Shown here: positions 25,801 to 35,501 of the stretch, one piece after another | Position numbering within the stretch: the stretch's first letter is position 1 | Layout of the letters: the number at the start of each line of letters is the position of its first letter | Assembly: GCA_963921425.1 (NCBI GenBank) | Contig: OY992839.1 | Location: 6,163,409-6,227,408 of the forward strand | From: Dryas octopetala | Taxonomy: Eukaryota; Streptophyta; Magnoliopsida; Rosales; Rosaceae | Length of the DNA stretch: 64,000 bases | Direction of reading: 5' to 3' | Notes under the pieces: model-generated | The model's database searches: none | What the model was told of the DNA's origin: nothing | What the model saw: the letters and a program-made list of their open reading frames with translations, nothing else | Program-made: the position numbers and the translations under genes

Positions 25801-28576
25801 GGTATAAATGCTTTGATCGTTCCACTAGCCGTATCTACATCTCCCGCCATGTTCGGTTTGATGAGCACTCTTTCCCTTTTGCTGATCAGTCCCCTACACA
25901 GCCACAACCATCAGAATGGGCTTTTGTCCCGATCCTTCCTATTCGGACCTACCAGCGTCGCCAGCCCCAGCTTCCTGCTTCAGGAACTCATTGTACACCA
26001 TCCTCTCCTAGGGGCAACTGAGCCCTCTTCTGATGGGTACACCTCTGAACCTGGCTCTCCGGTTGTTGTGCGCCATTCTATGGTTACACGACAACAGGAT
26101 GGTACTCGTCGCACTTTGGTTCACACAAATGGTCTTGTTCGGTACCCTCTACCTCATGCATTGTTAGCTCACTCTTCTCTTCCTCCTGAAGAGCCTACTT
26201 GCTTCACCCAGGCTGTTCGCTTTCCAAAATGGCGTGAGGCCATGACCACTGAGTTCAATGCACTTCTCAAGAATCAGACTTGGGTCCTTGTTCCACCCTC
26301 TCCTTAACAGCATGTGGTCGGTTGTAAGTGGGTGTTTAAGCTCAAAAGAAAGTCTAATGGTTATATTGAGCGGCACAAAGCTTGCCTAGTTGCATTTAAC
26401 TAAATTTATCCTTACCCTTACCTTAATAAAATATGTACTTCCGAGTAAATATTTACATGCATATATAGATGCTAACGTGTGGTTTCTCTCTCTCTCTCTC
26501 CTCCTCCTCCTCCTCCCTTTCTATCCCAATGTGGACACTGAACACCTCAAATGCTAACTTGTTCTTCTATAAGAATATCTATGTGGAGTTAAAGATTAAT
26601 TGTTTTTGTTTCAGGTTGGTTACCTTCTTGGCTTAGGTGATCGCCATCCAAGCAATCTTATGCTGCGCCGCTCTAGGTAAGTAATGATCGCTAATTTGGT
26701 AGGAAACCGGTCAATGTATTTGAACTTTGGGGTCTCTCATACTTTGTTGTTTACAGTGGGAAGATCTTGCATATTGATTTTGGGGACTGCTTTGAGGCCT
26801 CTATGAACCGTGAAAAGTTTCCAGAGAAGGTACTGCATTGCAATAAAAAATAAAATAAAAAAAAAAGTGAAATATAGCTTCCAGATATATTCACTTATAC
26901 TTATATTTGCAGGTCCCCTTTCGGTTGACTAGAATGCTTGTGAAAGCAATGGAGGTTAGTGGTATAGAGGGCAACTTCCGCTCAACTTGTGAAAACGTGA
27001 TGCAAGTTTTGCGAACAAATAAAGATAGTGTTATGGCTATGATGGAGGTATGGACGAAAAGATTGTTTTGTTTTGCTTTGTTTGTGCCCAATAAGCTTTT
27101 TTCTTTTGGAGAAGTTCAATTTGATGTATATTACACAGTATCGACTATGGATACTAATGGGACATTTTCAGAGTAATACATGCAAGTTGAATCAATCTAG
27201 AGTTGTATAAATAAAAATTATTTGCAGCGATATAGATAATAATATCCAGGTAGAGATATCATTGGCTAGGTCTTTCTGTATGCCATTGTCCTATGCATGC
27301 ATTCGCATACACACAGAAGTAATCTATAATTTCAAAGTAAAGGCGTGTAAAGGCATCCTTGTGGTCGTGGGTGGGTCTGGCTTTTTTAAAACTATTCATA
27401 CAGTACTAAACTACAATAGCAAATTCTCTCGTTTAAATCCTCAAATAAGGAAGGTAATTCTTAGCTTTACCTATAGGCTTTTGTTCATGATCCTCTCATC
27501 AATTGGCGTCTCTTCAACTTCAACGAAGTTCCACAAATGTCAGTGTTTGCAAATAGTCATGTTCCTCCTGTTGTGGATGCTGAAGAACCTGCTTCAGATA
27601 GAGAGCTTGCCCAACCTCAACGAGGTGCTCGTGAAAAGGAACAACTTCAGGTATATCAGAAATTCAGCATGTCTTATTTTTTCTCTCTTTTGTTTTTTGG
27701 GCCAAAGAAATTTAGCATGTCAGATACTTCAAAACGATGCCTTTATGCTCACATTTTACTTGGTTATTTATGTAGGCTGTTAATCAACTTGGTGATGCTA
27801 ATGAGGTCCTGATTGAGCGCGCTGTGGTTGTCATGGCTCGGATGAGTAATAAACTTACTGGACGTGATTTTTCCACCAGTTCATCTGTAGCATCCAGCTC
27901 TATTCAACATGCAGTAGACCACAGCACGTTGATTTCTGGAGACTCTCGAGAAGTTGATCATGGTTTATCTGTTAAGCTGCAAGTTCAAAAGTTGATTATT
28001 CAAGCAAGGTCTCATGAAAATTTGTGCCAAAATTATGTCGGGTATGATGTTGCAAATTTGTCCCATATACTAATCTGAAGTTTCTTTTCACATAGAGTAG
28101 TATAAACAAGCACTTATATTGTATGCATGTTAGAGAAACATTCACAACTGAGTTGTTTAGCCTTTGCCTTGTGCGACATTAGTGGGGCTTTGGCATCAAA
28201 AGTATATTGAGTTGGGATGGGACAACATATGATGTGGTGGAATGAGTAAGGGGTCTTGACGACCAGTGTGGGTGGGAGTAGCTCAGTCTTCTTCTTGTTC
28301 GACATTAACAGAGCTTTGACATTAGAAGTTTATTGATTTGGGACAACCTATGATGGGGTGGAATCTCTAAGGGTCTCATCTGTCACACACCAATTTGGTG
28401 AGATCAGACCTACTATGGAGTGGGAATAATATAAACTGATGAAAACCTCTCAATGTGGACGCCCAAAATGATGTTGCTTTTAATCTGTATATTGTATTAA
28501 ACATTTTACCAAGCAGAATGTCCTGTTGTCTAATAATTGCTATTATGCTTCTTTCAGGTGGTGTCCTTTTTGGTAA
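1..28576 (+). CDS. TOR: Target of rapamycin (TOR) Ser/Thr kinase, 5'-truncated by window edge
   Basis: TOR is the PIKK-family kinase that couples nutrients and energy to growth and translation. Fifty exons splice to one open frame of 2089 residues with consensus GT-AG introns, ending in the invariant GWCPFW tail (TAA at 28574-28576). From my memory of Arabidopsis TOR (about 2480 residues), the visible part begins near residue 400, so one or more 5' exons lie off the left edge. Domain order is HEAT/TPR solenoid, FAT, FRB, kinase, FATC; each part is described separately below with its exons. Base 1 is inside a codon; the first full codon is at 2-4. No stop or frameshift interrupts the splice, so the gene looks functional. 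Introns take up more than three quarters of the span and collect transposon remnants. The 3' UTR probably ends near 28850. Confidence 0.97.
777..800 (-). repeat. Homopolymer pair, T14-G10 on the minus strand
   Basis: C10 (777-786) is followed by A14 (787-800) in TOR intron 3. On the minus strand this is T14 then G10, the same kind of composite tract as at 2806-2833 and 14695-14721. Confidence 0.85.
2135..2211 (+). pseudogene. U6 snRNA-derived fragment in TOR intron 6
   Basis: About 75 bases match plant U6 spliceosomal RNA from its 5' end: the 5' stem (GTCC...GGGGAC), then CATCCGATAAAATTGG, AACGATACAGAGAAGATTAG and CATGG...TGCGCAAGGATGACA. The ACAGAGA box, which pairs with 5' splice sites, is intact. 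Differences are confined to the 5' loop and two bases after CATGG. Homology stops after GGATGACA, so the 3' part of U6 is absent. No plant upstream sequence element, correctly spaced TATA box or oligo-T terminator is evident, so this looks like an inserted, 3'-truncated copy and not an active gene. Homology is from my memory of U6. Confidence 0.85.
2511..2580 (-). mobile_element. Possible antisense LINE 3' tail
   Basis: A T-run followed by GGGATAAGAAACACAAATAA in TOR intron 7 is the reverse complement of the TTGTTTCTTAT-plus-A tail seen at the ends of the LINE pieces at 14.5 and 19.35 kb. It is short, so this is tentative. Confidence 0.35.
2806..2833 (+). repeat. Homopolymer pair T14-G14
   Basis: T14 (2806-2819) is joined directly to G14 (2820-2833) in TOR intron 7 and followed by AGGGGGTTGGG. 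The G-run could form a G-quadruplex on the sense pre-mRNA. Confidence 0.85.
4985..5260 (+). mobile_element. L1-type LINE 3' fragment in TOR intron 12
   Basis: The frame [20 protein letters not shown] matches the C-terminal tail that follows the zf-RVT region of plant L1 LINEs. The stretch after it (GTAATTCATCTTGAT, then GGGGGAGTTTTGA) recurs nearly identically at 19213-19250. Only the 3' end of the element is present, typical of incomplete target-primed reverse transcription. Boundaries are approximate. Confidence 0.6.
8173..8634. mobile_element. Insert of unknown type flanked by imperfect 16-base repeats, TOR intron 19
   Basis: TCGAACACAGCATATA (near 8174) and TCAAACACAGCACATA (near 8617) bracket about 430 bases of more balanced composition than the surrounding intron. 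The arrangement resembles a retroposed insert with an aged target duplication. The inner sequence has no long open frame and I do not recognise a family. Confidence 0.4.
14255..14580 (+). mobile_element. L1-type LINE 3' fragment in TOR intron 28
   Basis: The translated piece [20 protein letters not shown] is the conserved W..W.ERN.R.F signature of the zf-RVT domain at the end of plant L1 ORF2. It continues with [13 protein letters not shown], parallel to [13 protein letters not shown] in the copy near 5.0 kb. The piece ends with GTTTCTTATAAAAAATG, a LINE tail. It lies just upstream of TOR exon 29 (starts 14600). Confidence 0.72.
14695..14721 (+). repeat. Homopolymer pair T14-G13
   Basis: T14 (14695-14708) runs straight into G13 (14709-14721) in the short TOR intron 29, between exons ending at 14668 and starting at 14771. 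The tract makes up about a quarter of this 102-base intron. Confidence 0.85.
15080..15745 (-). mobile_element. Probable solo LTR or LTR fragment (fossil) in TOR intron 30
   Basis: About 660 bases differ in composition from the intron around them. The phrase GAGGTTCGGCGAA...TTGCCTACGTCC resembles LTR segments often seen in plant genomes. Read on the minus strand, a promoter-like CTATAAATAGG lies at about 15468-15478, supporting minus orientation. The block can be framed as TG...CA (15082-15742), but I see no convincing target duplication and no internal coding region. It is an old, incomplete copy; family not assigned. Confidence 0.5.
17001..17125 (+). repeat. Duplicated splice acceptor and exon start, TOR exon 32
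   Basis: TTGTGTTCAG followed by AATGATCCTGAAACATC at 17001-17027 is repeated as TTGTGTTCAG plus TATGATCCTGAAACATC at 17088-17114, an offset of 87 bases. Each copy carries a usable AG. The second AG (exon start 17098) matches known TOR proteins. The first (start 17011) would add 29 residues in frame without a stop. Confidence 0.85.
18985..19375 (+). mobile_element. L1-type LINE 3' fragment in TOR intron 35
   Basis: A degraded frame contains [11 protein letters not shown] (near 19120-19155), the zf-RVT tail motif. It is followed by the GTGCAATTCATCTTGAT, then GGGGGAGTTTTGA segment shared with the copy near 5.1 kb. It ends with TTTGTTTCTTATTAAAAAAAC, a LINE-type tail. Confidence 0.65.
20648..20735. 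repeat. 29-base tandem repeat, 3 copies, TOR intron 38
   Basis: The unit starts TTGTGATACTACTACATTTT and continues with ACTCCAATT. It recurs at 20648, 20677 and 20706 with one to three differences per copy: a minisatellite. Confidence 0.85.
22200..22390. repeat. Diverged tandem duplication in TOR intron 42
   Basis: Two copies of roughly 90 bases share the order TAGTCCCA/AGTCTCA, ATTGTC/ATTGC, TACCTTTGGG, ATATAGGCACCAT or ATATGGGCACCAT, then GTAAGC. The phrasing resembles degraded LTR sequence of plant retroelements, but is too short to classify. Confidence 0.5.
22881..23130. mobile_element. Small inverted-repeat (MITE-like) element in TOR intron 44
   Basis: The left end TCAGGTGCGGACG and the right end CGTTCGCACCTGA are inverted repeats. 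The match extends inward in broken form (GAACGTGC...GTGCTCGG against CCGAGCGCTTGCACGTTC). The body is GC-richer than the intron and holds two further stem-loops. Both flanks are TA-repeat, which hides any target duplication. The right end plus flank is partly duplicated again at 23208-23275. There is no coding capacity. Superfamily not determined. Confidence 0.6.
23187..26407. repeat. Identical 19-base direct repeats bracketing the copia remnant
   Basis: GTTGCATTTAACTAAATTT occurs at 23187-23205 and again, without a mismatch, at 26389-26407. It is longer than the 5-bp target duplication of copia elements, so it is not a normal integration footprint. Confidence 0.9.
23299..26390 (+). mobile_element. 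Ty1/copia LTR retrotransposon remnant (fossil) in TOR intron 44
   Basis: Same-strand copia element. Parts seen: a 5' LTR (23299-23513, TG...CA, about 215 bases); a primer-binding site TGGTATCAGAGC (23514-23525) complementary to initiator tRNA-Met; a gag region (about 23632-24480) with an Asn/Ser-rich tail; a protease-to-integrase linker (about 24650-24985); an integrase core (about 25056-25730, with [13 protein letters not shown] and [12 protein letters not shown] signatures); and a C-terminal integrase/early reverse-transcriptase border up to about 26390. Most of the reverse transcriptase, RNase H and a 3' LTR are not seen. The element is broken, with several interruptions, and cannot be autonomous. 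No LTR pair exists for dating; readable integrase motifs suggest moderate age. Confidence 0.93.
28172..28377. repeat. Diverged duplication in the last TOR intron
   Basis: GCGACATTAGTGGGGCTTTG... (28172-28257) and TTCGACATTAACAGAGCTTTG... (28300-28377) share long stretches, including GGGACAAC(A/C)TATGAT and GGTGGAAT. Possibly degraded retroelement sequence; family not identified. Confidence 0.55.
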
Positions 28577-30287
28577 GCAACAGCCGACTGACACTGTACA
28601 TAGCGTGCATATGTGTGTATACTTTGTACATATTCTAGAGCCAGAACGAGACCCTCTAACAATTCTTCCTCTTCTGTCAGCTATTGTTGTAGACTTGTAG
28701 CATATACAACATGTGCACCCATCAATGTTGTTATCTGTGTATAAAGTAGCTGACAGCCATGGGCGAATTCTTGGATGAAATCAAACCTCTTCCTTGTATT
28801 TAGTTATACAACACAGTTTTTGTATATATTAATATTATTTATAATTAAGAGCATCTTTTGGATCCAAGTCGCCAAATGTTTTGAAGTGCAGAGAGTTTGA
28901 TACCATTAGTATTATGAAGAGAGGGGGAAGGGCCGGCGTGGGGGGCGGGGTGGGAATAGCGACTAAAGTAAAACCTCGCCTCACAGTCCTAGAATTAGAA
29001 ACTTCATAGGCAAAATTGGTATACACCTGCTTTGTCAACTAAGGTCATGTTTACTTATAAGGAATGAGAGTAGAATGAATTGATCGAGTAAAATATTTTT
29101 TTCAATTGCACATAAATTAAGGAAGCCATGGATGACCTATCACAAAAAATATGTTTTTCTGAGAGTGGTAATTTGAAAAGATTTAAGTTTCAGAGGGGCA
29201 AAATAAGAAAAAGTGTATTTTATAAAAAGCAATGGTGTGAATAAGCCAAAAGCAAATGTAACATTTAGTTATTCGCCTTCCAAATATGTCTTGATTATCT
29301 CCGTCACCATAATCATCTCCATCAATTCTCCAGCATGCCGTAATCCCCTCCATTAACCTTATTTTTCTCCCTAATTATTATTCTTGTATTTTCTGTTTTA
29401 GTGTAATATTTTTTGGTATAAATTCGGTGCTGTTCCAATTCTCTGTTTCATAGCATTTCCCAAGGGCCATGCATTTCACACGTTGGTTCTATGTTTTAAG
29501 CTTCATTTTCGTCGACTGGTTTCAAGAGAAATGAATCCAACTCAAATTGGTTATATTCTTTTTAAATCAAACAAGAAAATCTCATTTCCCAACCACCAAA
29601 TTTGATCAGTTCACCCAGCAAAACCACCACCATTCTATCTGTTAACTCGTACCACCCCAACCTTGTTGCCTATATTTATCCGAGCATAGAAAATCAATCA
29701 CAACACCAACCAATGTTATACACCCAGTCACCCACAGGCCCAAACCTAGTAAACTAAAACGTGTGGGAGACCATGAAGGCAATAGGCTGTTTTTAGTTTA
29801 CTATTTTACTCTTTTACATCCAAGTCAGAACTTCAAACTTTTTAATAGCTAGTATAAGTAAAATAAAATAAAAACGATATTGCATACATAAAAGATTAAT
29901 GCTGTTTGTTTCATGTGTATCACGTTTGCCAATTGCCAAATTAAACTTCTTTTTTTGTTTTTTAAAGTTTTTTTAAGCAATTATGGTGCTTTATAACTGT
30001 AATATTGTTGGGTCTATGTCATGTCTCAAACTCTCAATATCCTTGATTAAGGAATAAAGTCAGTTTTGGAGAACCATTTGACATTCCTATATTCAGCAAC
30101 TCCAGCTCAAAGATTGCCATATACAGACTATATTCCTTTAGCTACTGATACATACCCAAATCACTTCTACCATACAGAAGCTTAAATTTCACATTCTTTA
30201 AGCTATAATTGTCTACTTTTTTCCCCTATCAATTATGATTCTCTCTCTCTCTTTTTTTTCTTTTTTTGTTTGTTTTAAATGAGGTCT

Positions 30288-30422
30288 TAGCCTTATAGCT
30301 ATAATCGAACTTTCGTTGTAAGCAGAGATGAAATCAGGATTCCAAAGTGGATTAGCCTTGTAGAAGATAGAATCGAACTTTCATCCTAAGCAAGGATGGA
30401 ATTAGGATTCCAAAGTTGGGTA
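30288..30422. repeat. Diverged tandem duplication, about 70 bases x 2
   Basis: Two adjacent copies share TTAGCCTT(A/G)TAG, AATCGAACTTTC, TAAGCA, GATG, then ATTAGGATTCCAAAG or ATCAGGATTCCAAAG. No known family recognised. Confidence 0.7.
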
Positions 30423-32734
30423 AGCTGACCTTTGAAAGCCGAAAGGTGTGAAACTTGGGGTTGCAACTTGCAAGTGGGGTGGGCTATGAACTTTCAGTCT
30501 CAAAAATAGACTAAAGATCATTTCTTTTGGTGGGCTTGACAGCTTGCTAAGTGCAAGCTAGTTGTGGATACAAATGAGGGCTAGTCTTGTAATTAAGTAA
30601 GAATCGAATTTTTGTTATGAGTACAAGGTCGACTTTGAGATTTTGGGTGACAAACCATAAAAATAAAATGTAGACTCGACTTTTTATGTATATTCACATA
30701 ATTTTCTTTATAATATTTAAACTAAATATAATATATATGTAATTTATAAAATTTGAAGTCCTCACATTTGTGGCCAGAGTCGATGATACAAGGAAGGTTT
30801 TAAGGCTCGTGGATGAAATTAAGGGTAAGAATCCAACCCACTATTGTATAAGTAGTCTATTATTAGAGTTATCAGCCCACAATTATAATTCCCACTTTTG
30901 TGTGTTGCATGTGTTGTAATCAGTGACAAAGACAAGAAAACGCGTTGACACAAAGACGATACATCCAATCCAACATGAAATTGAAACATGAGATCCACAT
31001 GAAAGTGGTGCTGCATGCTTTGCATATATGATTTAATAATGTTCATTGAATTTCAAGTGCTCGTGACCTCGTGTATAATTAAATTGGGTAATATAGTTTC
31101 ATACATATACAACAATCAATCAGAACCAAATCCTATGTGCTAGATCCATGTGGGCTTGTCTTTCATTACTTAGTCATGTGGGGTTGTCTTAATTTCATTA
31201 CTTAGTCATAGTGACAGAATATATATAATGAAAATGACTGAGTCATCCATTAAGTCGATCGTCAATAAATTTCGTGTGTATTTCTTAAAAAACAACTTCA
31301 ATTCATAAGTCAATATTATAATTAATGGATTTAATGGTAGATAAGGTTGTCTTGTACTGCTAATGCAGATTCGATCAACAAACCTGCAGGCCGATATATG
31401 ATGACTTATAGTCACTGTAACTCTTCAAATCGAGTGGATGGCTATTGGCTAATTAACTATGCTAGATGGCTTTTCATGCATGTGAGACTAAACCATTGAA
31501 AGAAAGCAAGAGATTACTGCCTGATCGAGTCTTCCATGGGGCATCTCGATCTCACAATGAGGTGAGGTGGGTTCCATACGTTGAGAGAAGACTCACTCAG
31601 AGATTACTTACACACCCACAACAATATAATATATATTACTTGCAGCTAGCTGATCATTGTTTAAGGGTTTTGTTTGATAATATTTATGTTTATTTGTTTG
31701 GACCTTTTTTCTTAGTTAAGAACATAGACCCTGGCCAAAAAAAAAAAAAAAAGAACATAGACAAAAAAATATGTGGAAGAAATGACGGAGGAAGATGAGA
31801 TCGATATGACAAATGTAAGGAAGAAATGAAGGAGATATAAAACAAAAACTGAACAAAAAGAACTGTTAAAAACTGTTTTCGGTTTATAATTTTTATTTTA
31901 TGATTCTTATTACATATATGGGGCTAACAAAAACCAAGGCTAAGAAAGGAAATTTGCATGGAGAAGAAGATAGACTTTTTCCATGGAAGAGTCAAGTAGG
32001 CATATATCTGTGTTAGATGTATGTACCTTTAGACCATATTATATATATATATATATATAACAGATATTTCCAGAAAAATATTTTTATATAGGATGCCAAG
32101 CACCCTTTAAGTTATATGATTCAACATTATCTGATTGACTGAGGATTTGACCATTTTTCAGTATTGTCAATTCTTCCAATGAAAAAACAAACAAGAAAAG
32201 AGAGAAATTGATGCCCAAGATTTAGGGTTATTAATTATTAATTTATTAGGCCTAACTCAGAGCATATTCTGCAAAGATTATATTCCCACCTTCCACAAAT
32301 GCTTTGTTAATTATATGATATTTCGTTTTCTCAAAGGAACAGCGGTCCCCTAGCTCGTTATGCCTTCCCAACTCCCAAGTAAATAGGTTTCAAAAACAAT
32401 AAAGGGACGTACTTGGAAATACAATTGTGCTCGCTTACTTAATTAATTTAAAAGCAATTAAGTGAGGAATTGCTCACTTAATTGCTAGTATTCAAACACT
32501 CATACAAAACACATCATTTAGATGATGAAGATATAAATTACATGTAAAATGAAAATTGCTTGGAGCTAGCATATAAGTAAATTGCATGTTTTCTACTAAT
32601 GATTAGATTTTCATCTAACAACTTAAAGCCCATTCTTAAAGCATATATTCTCCCGCACTTCATGATTAGGTTAAATTGATTTTAGTAAATGATCGAATTT
32701 AATGATGTGTTAAATTCAATCATTAAATATATTA

Positions 32735-33320
32735 TATTTGTAAGGGCTAGTTAATTATAAATAAATCAATAAAATGTTTCACAATTACATTTTTAATCAA
32801 TACACTTTTTCATAATTTCATTTTAGTCACTATTGACTAAAATGAAAAAAGATAAATTATAATAAATTAATAAACATATATTACTATTTAGATTTAGATT
32901 TGTATTAGGTTTGTGTTTGACTGCTACGCAGCAAAACGACTTAGGATTTAGCTCTCCAATTTTGGGCAGAGACCTAAACCATAAGCCACAAACTCCATAA
33001 CCCTAATTCTAAACCCTAAACCTCATTTCTAAACCCTAAACCCTATGTTATATACCATGCATCCCATTTTTATATCCTAAACTAAATTAAGGGCAATATC
33101 ATAATTTTATGCCCATAAGTAATGAAAAATAGAGATTGACAAATTAGTATTTTCCAATGCACCAAAATGCATAACTTTATCAAGTGAATTGGGCTTAGTG
33201 ACTAAAATGTGATATAATTTCAAAACTCATTGACCTTTATGAGAAAATAAAATTTACATTGACCATTATGTAATATTGAAATATTTTATTGATTTAAATG
33301 TACTTGACAATATTTTTAAG
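32735..33320. mobile_element. Candidate MITE-like inverted repeat
   Basis: The left part (AAATCAATAAAATGTTTCA, later CATTTTAGTCACTA) is mirrored by the reverse complement of 33180-33310 (AAATCAATAAAATATTTCA, later CACATTTTAGTCACTA), with gaps. The AT-rich composition weakens the case, and no target duplication could be set. Confidence 0.4.
32998..33046. repeat. Degenerate interstitial telomere-like motifs
   Basis: Four to five CCCTAAA/CCCTAAT-type units lie within about 48 bases, matching the plant telomere unit on its C-rich strand. It is too short and irregular to be a healed break of any size. Confidence 0.6.
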
Positions 33321-33552
33321 GTTCTACGTGGTGAGTATTTCTTAAAATTGTACAATATTTTTAATTAAAGAAATTGATATTATAATCCCTTTATTTTATG
33401 AATCCACTAATGATCATGAAAATGAATTTTAGTTCCCTAAATTTCAACTTTATCCTTAAGGAAAAAAAAAAAAAAAACCCAACCCCAGATATAGTGAGAG
33501 AGGCCAGCGAATAATACTATAAAAGGAATTGTGTAAAAGATTATAATATAGG

Positions 33553-34850
33553 CAAGGAGTAAAATTTCGTTTTTTAAGGGTATGGAAATTTTAACACTAT
33601 ACCAAATTAATTTCGAAAAATTTCGCCGAAATTTTTCGAAATCCTCGAAATTTTGGCGAAATTTTCGAGTCACGGGGTGGGAGGCGCAGGTTCTGGGCGA
33701 GTGAGGAGGCGCGAGGCGCGAGGCTAGCTGGGCAAGGAGGGAGGAGGCGAGCGATGGGCGTGGACGGTGGATCTGTGCTAGGTGAACGAGCGGCGCGAGG
33801 CTGGCTGAGGAAGGAGGGATGAGGCAAGCAGCAGGCGCGGGCGGTGCGGGCGGCGCGGGAGGAGGGCGCAGATCTGGTGGCTGGGGAAGGACTGAAGGAA
33901 GGGAAGACCAGTGGGGGAATAAGAGGAAAAGAAAAGAAAAAAAGAGGAAGGGCACGGGGGAAGAAGAGGAAAAGGGAGAAAAAGAAAAGAAGAGAAAAGA
34001 AAGGAAAAGGAAAAAAAAAAGAAGAGGAAGGGCACGGGGGAAGAAGAGGAAAAGGGAGAAAAAGAAAGGAAAAGGAAAAAAAAAAAAAAAGAAGAGAAAA
34101 GAAAAAAAAAAGAAGAGAAAAGAAAAAAAAGAAAAAGAAAAGAAAAGGAAAGAAAAAAAAGGAAAAAATTATTTTTTTTTTAAGGTAGATTGAGATTTGG
34201 AGTCTTTAGACAATTGGAAAGAAAAAAAAAAGGTTTGAGATTTTATTTGGGGTTTGATCTGGTCATTTTTGTGTTTCGTTTAGTTATAAACATAAATTAT
34301 GAAAAAGAAATTTATCCCCTTATCATAAAGTTTCATTTTCTTAATGGTTTTTCAATTTTGATAATTTGTAAAATTGAAATTTTAAGTAAACAGTTGTCGC
34401 CGCTGCTGCTATCGGATTGGTTCTATTTTAACCCAATTCGGCTTAATTTAACTATCAAAGACCATTTCCAAGTCCCTTTGAGCAAGCTTGCTACTTTTCG
34501 TTGTCACATTAGTGATTTATTCGTGTAATTTTATTATGTAATTATTAATTAGTGAAGTATTTTTTTAACAGTATTATCTCCGGCGCACATTATATTCATC
34601 ACATATTACATGAAATCTACTATATTATTTGATTTCTTCAATGTTTTTTATCAATGTAGTAGATAATATGTTAAATAAACATATGGTCAAGTTTCATTCA
34701 AAATTTCCATATTTTGATAGCAATTTTCGACGTTTTTGTCTAATTTTATCGAAATCGAAATTTTAATTGAAATTTCCGCGAAAATTTCCGTCGAAATTTC
34801 CGTCGAAATTTCAATCGAAAATTTTCTCGAAACCGAAATTTTACTCCTTG
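33553..34850. mobile_element. Non-autonomous hAT-type DNA transposon, 1.3 kb
   Basis: The ends are perfect 17-base inverted repeats: CAAGGAGTAAAATTTCG at the left, its complement at the right end (34834-34850). They are flanked by identical 8-base duplications AATATAGG (33545-33552 and 34851-34858). An 8-bp duplication with CA...TG ends is the hAT hallmark. Both subterminal zones are packed with short CGAAATTT/AAATTTCG words in both orientations, like the transposase-binding arrays of hAT elements. The core is GC-rich, then a 300-base purine-only-like GA tract containing an 80-base tandem duplication (33940-34020 and 34020-34100). There is no transposase frame. Perfect ends and duplications imply a fairly recent insertion. 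Confidence 0.88.
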
Positions 34851-35080
34851 AATATAGGCTTAAATTGTATGTTTATTAAGCAGCTCCAAACCTTAGAATA
34901 ATGAGTAATTTCACACACACACTGTCTACTCTCCCTGCCTGTCGAGCAAACTGAATATTCCCTACAAATTCCACTCCTTCATATCCTCCATTCCTCCCAG
35001 TTTTACTCTCTCTCTCTCCCACTCACTGTAACACGCACACATTTATATACACAGAGATACATGGCCACTCGCCCACGCGC

Positions 35081-35168
35081 CACGTGAGTGATCTGAGCCG
35101 TTGATCATGTGGGCCCTATCTTATGGTACGCGTCTGAGCATAGTAACTGCCTCACATATCTATATAAA
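35081..35168 (+). promoter_or_regulatory. ITPK promoter: G-box and TATA box
   Basis: A CACGTG G-box lies at 35081-35086, in a GCCACGTGAG context typical of ABA/light bZIP or bHLH sites. A TATATAAA box lies at 35161-35168, putting the likely start of transcription near 35190-35200 and giving a 5' leader of about 300 bases. Very short upstream ATGs near 35186-35200 may or may not be inside the transcript. Confidence 0.6.
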
Positions 35169-35501
35169 GGCACACACCCATACACATGAATACATGATGT
35201 AGAAGAAAGAGCTTCCTCTTGACAGAGACAGAGAAAGAGAAATTAGAATTGTACCTCTCACTCTTTTCGTCAGGGAGAGAGGAAGTGGAGAAAGTGAAAA
35301 TCTTTGGATTTGGGATCGGAATTAGAATTGAAATTCACTTGTTTTGCTAAATTAAACGCTTTTCGTTGCTCGATTCCACCCCTTTTTTCTAGAAAAAGAT
35401 TGGGAATTTGAAGCGCGGGAATTCAGCAAGCACATTGATTTGTGAAATTAGGGATTTCTGGGTTTTCATTTTGGCTTATTGGGATTTCTGAGAGAGTAGG
35501 A

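Larger units (their letters stand above)
21508..28576 (+). other. TOR: TOR exons 40-50: PI3K/PI4K-like kinase domain and FATC
   Basis: Exons: 21508-21574, 21655-21815, 21981-22154, 22489-22617, 22723-22806, 26615-26676, 26757-26829, 26913-27047, 27477-27650, 27776-28041, 28558-28576. The ATP-site lysine is in [17 protein letters not shown]. The catalytic loop [12 protein letters not shown] and the metal-binding HIDFGDCFE are complete. The FATC end reads [19 protein letters not shown] then NYVGWCPFW. The last exon supplies only six codons including the stop. A 3.8-kb intron (22807-26614) splits the domain just before the catalytic loop and holds the MITE-like and copia remnants. All active residues are intact, so correct removal of this intron is essential for kinase activity. 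Confidence 0.96.
28577..33544. other. Spacer between TOR and the hAT-type element: no gene seen
   Basis: 28577-28850 is presumably the TOR 3' UTR. The rest is AT-rich with no convincing coding frame on either strand. Near 29041 a GGTCATGTTTACTTATAAGG stretch resembles the end of a common plant MITE, but I could not find its partner. Listed separately: a duplication near 30.3 kb, a weak inverted repeat at 32.7-33.3 kb, and telomere-like motifs near 33.0 kb. Confidence 0.7.

Noticed and set aside
30300-30420. tRNA-like T-arm words (AATCGAAC)
   Set aside because: No acceptor stem or anticodon arm could be folded around them; they belong to a diverged tandem duplication.
33819-34193. Overlapping Lys/Glu/Arg-rich frames of 114-124 residues
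   Set aside because: They are translations of the GA tract inside the hAT-type element; no start context, no domain, stop-free only because of composition.
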